The position numbers were made by a program, and so were the translations under genes. A stretch of DNA of 64,000 bases from Seiridium cupressi (Eukaryota; Ascomycota; Sordariomycetes; Amphisphaeriales; Sporocadaceae): assembly GCA_036674765.1 (NCBI GenBank), contig JARVKI010000018.1, forward strand, positions 186,001 through 250,000, read 5' to 3'. The notes beneath the pieces are model-generated. The model did no database searches. It was not told the DNA's origin and saw nothing but the letters and a program-made list of their open reading frames with translations. How positions within the stretch are numbered: the stretch's first letter is position 1; the number at the start of each line of letters is the position of its first letter. This document shows positions 57,130 to 64,000 of this stretch, piece by piece.

Positions 57130-59898
57130 CTAACCTAGTGACTTCCGGATATACTTCAAGTTCTCAATAGCAGCGAGTCCGTAAAGCGCGACAGAGTTCG
57201 TTGAGATCCAATCTCCGCCATCATCAACAGGCGACAACACAGAGCTGTTGGCTATCCGGTTCGTCCTCCAAGGGTTAGTCGATATCAGTCCATCCTGGTC
57301 AAATTCTTTCCAAGCACGTGCAGCCAACGTCTCATTCTGCGTTTTCCATGCCACGTAAGCTGTCAGACGCGAGTGGCCCTGATACAAGCTCAGACTACCG
57401 AAGCTCGCTCCATAGCGAGCAGTCTGCTCGGCGCTACCTGCACCATAGTAGTAACCGTAATCGAGATATGCGTCAAGGATGCCGCCGGGTAGGTCGTCTT
57501 CTACGTGGTCGATGACCTGGGTAAATATTTCCTGTAGACCGAATACACCGTCTAGGTGAGAGACCACGACGATTCCTTCGTTCTCCGGATCCGTCGGCGG
57601 AGGGGAGAAGGCCCCGTCGCTCGAGTTGTAATAGGCTTCACCAGTGACCAATCCATTTTTCAAACCAACAATAGTCTCAAAGCCCTTGTACAGCTTGGAC
57701 TTTGCCTCTTCCCACCGGGGTCCATGACGCTCCCACTCCATAAGCCAAGCTCCAGCGAGACCGAACCAATCAAGACCGATGTTGATGTAAAGAGCTTCTG
57801 GATCGGGCACATACGTGACGTTCGCGGAACGGACCTTCCGCCGAGCATCAACCAGGTAAAATGCCTGCTCGGCATCAAGCACACCGTGGATAACATCTCC
57901 GATTCTTTCATCGCCGCCGGAGATATAGTAGAACACACGGCGGTAGATCGTGGTTGAGATACGGATCTGCTTGGCGCTATCACCCCAGTGAAGAACGCCG
58001 TGTCGCGTGCCGAGGCCGGAGAAGTTGCCAATGTGATAGACGTCGACTTCGGAAGAGTGGCGGACCTGAGCCTCGGCAAAACGGAAGACATCGGATCTTC
58101 CTGTACGTAGGAACTGGTTCCAGAAGAAGAGATCGGGCGAGAGTTCAGAGTTGTCCCACGCGTACCCTCCGACATCGTAACGCCACTGGTGCCGATCGGA
58201 ATCGTACGTGTGCATGAAGTCGCCAAAGTCCCAGAAGCCATACCATCGTCGCTGCTCAACCTGGTTGCGATAGAACTGAATCAGGAAGTCCAGGTGTTCT
58301 TCGATGGTTGCGGAGGCCGCAGTGGAGCAGTCTGGCAGGTCCCAATAGGTTCCGATGGCTTCGGTATCCTTGAGGTATGATGACTCTGCCACTAGCAACG
58401 GTGGCTCGTTGGCATAGGACGTCAAATCGGCCAGAGTGTCTGAAGAGGGCGTGGAGTCGAAGGCGAACAGGAAGATCTCGGCAGTTCTGGCGACGCCGTA
58501 AGGAGTGTCATAGCCACCTTCCCAGTCTTCGTAGGTGATTTCCAGAGCATCCAGCTGCTCGACGTATGTTTCTTCGCCCAACGAATCGTGGAACGGCCTG
58601 TTGTCCATGGGCGATGCCGCCGGGTTATAAAGCCACAGAGTAACCTGACCGACATCGGTTGCCGCATTTCTGATATCGAGGCCAGTGGGGTAGCGCTTCC
58701 AGAAATCGCGGAGGCCGACTGCGAGACCGCCCCCAGTGGCGCCTCCAAGATAAGCCAGGCCTTCAGACCGGTTCCCACCAGGAATGTTGACCCACGTATA
58801 GCCAGCCTTGGTACGTTTCTTAAGCATAAAACCGTCGGGAGAGAGCTGGTTAAGAGTGTAATCGCCCCAGGTAGGTACCCACTGCAGTCTTGTAGAGACG
58901 CGCGTGTCCCAAGTCGACGTGTCAGGTGTCTCTTGGCCTGCAACTTGAGCAGCACGGACGGCAGTACCAGGGTCTCTCCTGAGGCCAGTGAGCCCTTGGA
59001 CTGCTTCATTGAGGAATCCACCGTCAACACCTGCGATTCGGATGTGGCGATTATAGAGCTCGTCAGACAAGGGCACGTCAAATCTGATCCCGAGACCACT
59101 GATGAAATCAGTCTCCTGGTTTCCATCGAATATGACAGTGTGGACAACTCGGATGGCGTCTGAGTTCGCGTACAAGTAGAACCGGAGCGTGAACTGAAGC
59201 CATGGCTCATACTCACCACCCGAGACGACTTGATGCTTGCCCTTCACTGTGACGAGGGCTCTGGTCGAACTATCCTCGCTCACAGTTGCCTCCTCGACCT
59301 CGCTCTGGAACAACAGCTTTCCAGGCTGGCTGCCTCCCTCATCGGCATCCGCAATTGAGGTTTGCGACTGCAAGACCAGGACACCATCCTGACCAATGAT
59401 TTTGCCGCTGGCGGTCTCGATTGAGCTTATCAGCACTGGGCCTGACTTTGGGAAAGTGGCCGTGACCTTGCCGGTGTTCACCACGATATCACTATCAGAC
59501 TCGGTAGCCAATGAGGTTGTTTGTCTGTGGCGACTGGAAGATGTAGTGGAATTGCCGCCGGAGCTGGATGGCGAAATAATGTACTCATCTGCTGCGGTGT
59601 CCGTAGCAGCGATGGCATGTCCCGTCCACTTGATTGAGTTGTCTGGCCAGTAGGCGGTCACCCACGACTGCAATTGAACCTCGCCGCCATCAGCAGTAGT
59701 CCCAGTAAATGATGTGGTGTCTGCGGGATATTCCCCTCGTGGCCAAGGAACCCCGAAAGTGCTTCCGAGGTTCGTTACAGGTGTCCCCTCGAGCCACCGG
59801 ACAGTCACGCCGGGCCCAGTGCTGGTATTGGAGAACGACTGCGAGACCGCCTGGGCGACAAGGCCAAAGGCGACCAGAAGATTGGCTTTGAGATGCAT
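57130..59898 (-). CDS. Exo-rhamnogalacturonan lyase-like protein (PL26, PcRGLX/YetA-like), secreted
   Basis: Intron-less, 922 aa from the ATG at 59898 (the frame upstream has only a GTG). Signal peptide MHLKANLLVAFGLVAQAVSQ. The N-terminal beta-rich domain begins VTVRWLEGTPVTNLGSTFGVPWPRGEY and continues with LQSWVTAYWPDNSIKWTGHA, the pattern of the PcRGLX first domain. The middle and C-terminal parts carry the Trp/Tyr-rich alpha/alpha-barrel with RRWYGFWDFGDFMHTYDSDRHQWRYD split motifs and DLFFWNQFLRTGRSDVFRFA. The founding member from Penicillium cleaves rhamnogalacturonan-I by beta-elimination from the chain end. Several potential N-glycosylation sites fit secretion. Followed on the same strand side by the DUF2264 gene. 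Confidence 0.82.
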   Translation of the reverse strand: MHLKANLLVAFGLVAQAVSQSFSNTSTGPGVTVRWLEGTPVTNLGSTFGVPWPRGEYPADTTSFTGTTADGGEVQLQSWVTAYWPDNSIKWTGHAIAATDTAADEYIISPSSSGGNSTTSSSRHRQTTSLATESDSDIVVNTGKVTATFPKSGPVLISSIETASGKIIGQDGVLVLQSQTSIADADEGGSQPGKLLFQSEVEEATVSEDSSTRALVTVKGKHQVVSGGEYEPWLQFTLRFYLYANSDAIRVVHTVIFDGNQETDFISGLGIRFDVPLSDELYNRHIRIAGVDGGFLNEAVQGLTGLRRDPGTAVRAAQVAGQETPDTSTWDTRVSTRLQWVPTWGDYTLNQLSPDGFMLKKRTKAGYTWVNIPGGNRSEGLAYLGGATGGGLAVGLRDFWKRYPTGLDIRNAATDVGQVTLWLYNPAASPMDNRPFHDSLGEETYVEQLDALEITYEDWEGGYDTPYGVARTAEIFLFAFDSTPSSDTLADLTSYANEPPLLVAESSYLKDTEAIGTYWDLPDCSTAASATIEEHLDFLIQFYRNQVEQRRWYGFWDFGDFMHTYDSDRHQWRYDVGGYAWDNSELSPDLFFWNQFLRTGRSDVFRFAEAQVRHSSEVDVYHIGNFSGLGTRHGVLHWGDSAKQIRISTTIYRRVFYYISGGDERIGDVIHGVLDAEQAFYLVDARRKVRSANVTYVPDPEALYINIGLDWFGLAGAWLMEWERHGPRWEEAKSKLYKGFETIVGLKNGLVTGEAYYNSSDGAFSPPPTDPENEGIVVVSHLDGVFGLQEIFTQVIDHVEDDLPGGILDAYLDYGYYYGAGSAEQTARYGASFGSLSLYQGHSRLTAYVAWKTQNETLAARAWKEFDQDGLISTNPWRTNRIANSSVLSPVDDGGDWISTNSVALYGLAAIENLKYIRKSLG

Positions 59899-60805
59899 CG
59901 CTGCGAAACCAATGGCCCAATGATCTCGGTATAGACAGATTTTCACATCCTCGGTCTACTATGGTATATATGTAGTATCACAACATCCTCAAATCACGAC
60001 CCCCGTCGGGTGGATTCCCCAACTATGGATATGCAATGAGCCTATCCTGCGTCTCGCCGATCCTTGATGGACTGTCTTGGCAGACAGACATTCGGGCTAA
60101 TATTATTGTTGTAATAAGGCGTGATCGAAGCTCAATTACGGCCGTCATTTGAGGGGCAGTGAACTGGGGAGCATGATGCGCTATGCATATTTTACGTTGC
60201 ATTCGGTTGCTCGCCTAGTATCGCGTCCATGGCCTGTAGGGTAAAGTATTCCGGGACTCTCTTTCGCGACATGATAATGGTCAAGTAGAACCAATCCACG
60301 AATGAGAAGTGTTACCTGAAAGTCGTTTCCCCGTCTGATCGGATGTGTCCTCCCTGCAGATTCATACCTTGACTCATCTCGCGTATTGCAAAGCTTCTCC
60401 CGTCAATATGGTTGATCGGAGCAGGCCAAGGAATTTCGCAGGTCATCACGGAGAAGTCAAAGGGGGTGGTTCAGTGTTGATCGCCAACCCCACAGTGGCC
60501 GCCAAGAACGAATATCACCCCTCAGCCAGCGCCCCCAGAATCGCCAAGCATTTCCGGGGTAGCAATGAACCGAGCATTGCTCCAGTAGGCTGCTGGGTGA
60601 AGAATCCTTGATAACGAGACTCCATGCCTTGGGTACCTGAGCAATTCTCGTGCCAGGCCGTAATATTGTGCCAGCGTAGGGAATGGTCGGGTGAGCTTAG
60701 ACCAATTATCAAGTAGATATGGCATTGGAGGAAGACGCATTAACATTTGGTAATCTAAGTAGTGAGTTCGGTATCTGAAGAGAGCGGGAAATGCGTATTA
60801 AGCTT
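59899..60805. other. Intergenic, PL26 upstream region
   Basis: 0.9 kb between two minus-strand genes, holding the PL26 promoter and the DUF2264 3' flank. No gene supported. Confidence 0.5.
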
Positions 60806-62959
60806 TCAACTGCATTTGGTGGGGGCTACGAGACAGACTTTCGCTCCAGACTGGAAGTCCTGTTTGAACTCATGCCCCAGGACAATTCTATCTGACCCTG
60901 TAGCAAATATACCGAAAGGTGGATTCTCCCAGAGCCTCCATGTCTCCGACACCTTCATCTTGGCACTATCAATCGCAAAAACGCCAGTCACGCTCGTAAA
61001 TGATTCGACTTGTCGTGGTTCAGCTAGTCGAGGCCGGACGATGTGAAGAGAGGATGGTATCAACGTTCTCTGCGCTATCAAATTGGTGTTGGCGTTCGGC
61101 CTGACAATTTTACTTTGGCTTTCGAGATCTACGCCTAGTTTGACATCGTGGTCGTGCCAAAATTTGTCAGTAAGATTGATAACACCACTTGCGCCTGCTT
61201 CAGAGACAACCAGAGAGCTATGACCGTCCTGCCAGTATCCGTACGACTCGGCACGCCTAGAAAAGTCTCTAATAGGAGACTTTTCAAAGATGGAGTGGCC
61301 TTTTGGCGTCCGAGCAGAAATCGCGAAACCACTATCGATGAGCAAAAGTCTCTGTGCTTCCGATGCACTAACAGAGTTAGACGACAGCTTGATCTTGTGG
61401 ACACGTAGGTGCCATCCTGGCCATTGTGGGAATGGTGGGATCAACTGAGTCTCGACGACTATATCCATCTTCTTCCACGGTTTCCAAGAACTCGTGAGAG
61501 TCGGCAACTCAACATTGTCGTAACTCAGTGCCTCACGTTTCACGTCGAAGGGCTCCCATCGAACTTTCCAGGTCTCGCCATCGTCTTGACTGATACAAAG
61601 AACGTTGTCGGCAGCTGTCTGTTCCAGAAGTGGCCCATTCGGCACACTGAACGCAAAGGCTGAAGAATAGGCAAATTTGGAATATTTTGCCTCTCGAGCC
61701 TTGTGGTCTTTCCTTGTAGACTGCCCAGATGAGAGCAAAAAGTGATGTTCTGGGGTACTACATATGATGTGTTTCGAGGGCCAGACCAGCTCAACGGCCA
61801 GCAATAGTTGAGCTTTGATGGGGTGCACCTGCTCCTCGCATTTCCAGAAGGCATGATCAGCAGGAATTCCCAGCACGATGAAGCTCTTCAAACACCAGTA
61901 GACTGACTGTGGAGAATTATAGTCTTCCGACATGTACATGTTCGGATAGGTGTAGCCAATGTTCAAGGTGCCATCCGTATTGAAAATGTCTGGCTGGTTT
62001 GCCCACCACCGTAAGTGCCTCAACAACAAACCCTTCACAGTCCCTGGGTGGTTGAGTGGCGCTGGCAGCTCGATATCAGCCAGTGCAATGGCAGACCAGA
62101 AGGCTGCAAACGCGTATCGATAGGTCAGACTTCTGCCAAATGGAATAGCTGCCCCTTCTTGATCAAAATAACGCCAATACTGAACAGAGAACTCTCGTGC
62201 TTGCTGCTTATATTTCTCCGTTCTTTCTGGGTCAAAGTCGCCGGCGTATCTGACGAACAGCAGTTGAGCAAATTGAATAGCAAAGCTTCCAGAGTAGTAG
62301 TCAGCTTGCTTCCTCTCGTCGCTCCACAAACCATCGCTCGACCAACCTTCACCCAGATAGAAGGAATCAAGTGCTGCGAAGTCTGAGTCCAACTGAGCTT
62401 TGAGGTTCTCCTGTGGTATAGCTAGGCTTTTGATGAGTGCCAAGTTGACAAATATGCGAAACCAACGCCAATTGTTAACGGGCATCTTGTGCGAATTGAT
62501 TTGGAGCAGCCAGTCGACAAGGTTTCTCCGGGCAACCTCATCATTGGGAAAGGCGAAAATTGATGGTGCACTCAGGAGCGAGACTGCTATTGATTCCATC
62601 TCCACCATTCTCTGATCAAATTCAATGAGGCCCCCCCAAAACTCGGTAGAGTTGGGATCCGTCCCCGCCCGGAGCCCGTCGACCCATGATTCGAGATGTA
62701 CACCTTCGTGAGGTGAAATCGAGCTATCTCCTTGATTCTGCAGCCTTAGCAAGTCGGCCACCACCCATAGTGGCCTGGCGAACCCTTCGAGCTGAGCAGC
62801 TGTCTCACTGAATCCGGCCCCGCTCGCTGTTGCGAGTTTAATGCGTGCCTTTTCGGGTGACTTGTACCGCTCTAGTGGTCGAAGTAATGCTTGTGCACCG
62901 GCAGCAAAGTCCGAGTGGGTTACGAAAGGATTGTCAGAGAACCCAGGAAGCGCTGGCAT
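60806..62959 (-). CDS. DUF2264 domain protein (possible glycoside hydrolase)
   Basis: Intron-less, 717 aa. The N-terminal half (about 10-380) is an alpha/alpha-barrel-like DUF2264 domain, with [58 protein letters not shown] and RFGRSL-like [18 protein letters not shown]. Acidic and aromatic residues line these motifs as in six-hairpin glycosidases. The C-terminal part is beta-rich. No signal peptide is seen, so an intracellular enzyme is likely. Some DUF2264 proteins are reported as glycosidases acting on acidic sugars; whether this one is active on rhamnogalacturonan fragments is inferred from its neighbour, the PL26 gene. It sits 907 bp from PL26 and 288 bp from the MFS gene, all on the minus strand. 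Confidence 0.82.
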   Translation of the reverse strand: MPALPGFSDNPFVTHSDFAAGAQALLRPLERYKSPEKARIKLATASGAGFSETAAQLEGFARPLWVVADLLRLQNQGDSSISPHEGVHLESWVDGLRAGTDPNSTEFWGGLIEFDQRMVEMESIAVSLLSAPSIFAFPNDEVARRNLVDWLLQINSHKMPVNNWRWFRIFVNLALIKSLAIPQENLKAQLDSDFAALDSFYLGEGWSSDGLWSDERKQADYYSGSFAIQFAQLLFVRYAGDFDPERTEKYKQQAREFSVQYWRYFDQEGAAIPFGRSLTYRYAFAAFWSAIALADIELPAPLNHPGTVKGLLLRHLRWWANQPDIFNTDGTLNIGYTYPNMYMSEDYNSPQSVYWCLKSFIVLGIPADHAFWKCEEQVHPIKAQLLLAVELVWPSKHIICSTPEHHFLLSSGQSTRKDHKAREAKYSKFAYSSAFAFSVPNGPLLEQTAADNVLCISQDDGETWKVRWEPFDVKREALSYDNVELPTLTSSWKPWKKMDIVVETQLIPPFPQWPGWHLRVHKIKLSSNSVSASEAQRLLLIDSGFAISARTPKGHSIFEKSPIRDFSRRAESYGYWQDGHSSLVVSEAGASGVINLTDKFWHDHDVKLGVDLESQSKIVRPNANTNLIAQRTLIPSSLHIVRPRLAEPRQVESFTSVTGVFAIDSAKMKVSETWRLWENPPFGIFATGSDRIVLGHEFKQDFQSGAKVCLVAPTKCS

Positions 62960-63247
62960 GGTGAAGTTCGCCTAGTGATAGCTGCCGCTCTACAGTGATC
63001 GATGTGTAGAGGGTAGGACCCCACTTCAGGTGATTTGTTCAAGGGGTCGTGCGACTTCTTGTATTCAGGCTCGTGTCGGTCATCGGCACAATTGTTGCAT
63101 CAGTCAAATCGATCAGTTTCAGAACATCTTATTTTAACTATGAATATGTATATGAGCAAGGACTTCGGGCGATCTACCGGTCCGTATAAAACCTCCCTAG
63201 GTATTGTAGTTCCACATTTCCTAGCATAATCACGGACCGATTACCGT

Positions 63248-64000
63248 CTACCGTTTGTCAGCCATCTCCACATGAACTGCGTCGCCTTCCTTGAAGAGCT
63301 TGTCGTGATCACCATCTTGTCTACTTCCAAACCGTTTGAGCTTCTGGTCTCGTTTCCAAAGATACTGGCCAATCATGAAAAGTGTCCAAAACGCGACTGT
63401 GAGCACGGTATTCACGATAAATCCCTTGCGCCACTTGGGGGCTTCAAGGACCGGGAAAACGGTGATGGGATAGAAACTGAAAAAGGCCCAGCCAATTGTC
63501 ATCTGAAGGCAATCAGTCTTACAAGCCAGTTCTTAGCTCAGTAACAACATGGGGTCGACTTACCATGGCTCCAGTTGTAAAACTACGCGCTTCATTATCA
63601 TCCTTCATGATAATGTTCACCCAAGGAAATAAAATTGGCGTGACACACGAAGTCATTCCCAGAAGATAGTAACACGTGAAGTGGAGTCCCAGGGGGATAT
63701 CCCAAACGAGTAAGCACACGTTCGCAAAAAGCAAAACGGTTGACACCACTGTGAAGATAGCCCAGAGGGGATAGATCATGCATAGAGAGGTCGAGAGAAT
63801 TCCAGTCACAATAGCGACCGCCTGAACTCCAGTGGGGTAGATGTTGATCTGAGCAACGGTGTAAGTGCCGTGCGTATCTGCCTCGTACTTGAGCCACAGG
63901 CCCATCTGGCCACCAACGTACGATGTACATTGAAAGCTAGAAAACGCAAATTCTTAGACTAGGGACATATTCTGGGAGTACGCACGATCGCTTACCAGAC
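63248..64000 (-). CDS. MFS transporter, anion:cation symporter family, C-terminal part (5' end outside window)
   Basis: Exons visible: 63502-63248, 63936-63564 and the first bases of another exon at 64000-63996, with GT-AG borders. The protein part has [39 protein letters not shown], and after the splice [31 protein letters not shown], a C-terminal pattern of fungal pantothenate/nicotinate-type permeases (Fen2/Liz1/Tna1 group). The C-terminus is charged and hydrophilic. The start lies beyond the right edge. Its place directly beside the DUF2264 and PL26 genes points to uptake of a pectin-derived sugar acid, by inference only. Confidence 0.85.

Noticed and set aside
58588..59163. Plus-strand open frame of 191 codons within the PL26 gene
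   Set aside because: Antisense to the intron-less PL26 coding sequence; no own domain.
1..64000. Search for tRNA genes by B-box-like GTTCGA motifs
   Set aside because: Several GTTCGA hits (for example 7225, 24291, 44028) lack a matching A-box and acceptor-stem pairing by eye.
1..64000. CRISPR arrays, bacterial-type operons, Shine-Dalgarno sites
   Set aside because: The DNA is eukaryotic with spliceosomal introns; no regularly spaced repeats were seen.

Overview
The window looks like nuclear DNA of a filamentous ascomycete (Pezizomycotina). Genes are monocistronic on both strands and most are broken by short introns (about 50-80 nt) with GTAAGT-like donors and TAG/CAG acceptors. The repertoire is typical of such fungi: mitochondrial P5C dehydrogenase, IDH1, BCS1 and a Jac1-type J-protein; secreted GH7, GH16 and PL26 enzymes; several MFS permeases. 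I cannot name the species; a plant-litter or plant-associated Sordariomycete-like lifestyle is an inference from the cell-wall enzymes. No rRNA, tRNA, CRISPR array or intact transposon was recognised.

Layout. 1-563: 3' end of a SNF2-type helicase gene. 1.0-3.0 kb: proline catabolism enzyme (-). 4.4-6.9 kb: PhoD-like phosphatase (-). 8.6-10.4 kb: rhomboid protease (-). 10.8-12.7 kb: M20 carboxypeptidase (-), divergent from a Tma17-like small protein (13.4 kb, +). 14.0-17.9 kb: gene-poor and partly AT-rich, with only fragments of a membrane protein. 17.9-19.6 kb: ACS-family MFS permease. 20.1-22.3 kb: a degenerate exonuclease-like protein and a Jac1-like co-chaperone. 22.9-26.0 kb: F-box protein whose 5' exons lie far upstream of the main open frame. 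28.3-31.2 kb: small disordered protein and a DHA1-type MFS. 32.5-33.9 kb: BCS1. 34.6-38.3 kb: Cys-rich hypothetical, IDH1 and a frameshifted P-loop gene. 39.8-41.7 kb: 4-coumarate-CoA-ligase-like enzyme with a peroxisomal C-terminus. 42.1-43.9 kb: GH7 cellobiohydrolase with a decayed cellulose-binding module behind a stop codon. 46.0-48.3 kb: large unnamed protein. 50.3-51.2 kb: GH16 glucanase. 53.3-64.0 kb: M20D amidohydrolase, MFS, PL26 exo-rhamnogalacturonan lyase, DUF2264 protein and a second MFS.

The last 11 kb is the most coherent functional block. A secreted exo-type rhamnogalacturonan lyase, a DUF2264 protein and two sugar-acid/anion-type permeases side by side suggest a small pectin-backbone (rhamnogalacturonan-I) utilisation locus. 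The other genes look like ordinary housekeeping or accessory genes without obvious joint function.

Main points for follow-up: (1) the GH7 gene with a CBM1 relic after a premature TAA; (2) the putative rhamnogalacturonan cluster; (3) hidden 5' exons of the F-box gene; (4) an exonuclease-fold protein with replaced catalytic residues; (5) a frameshifted P-loop gene.
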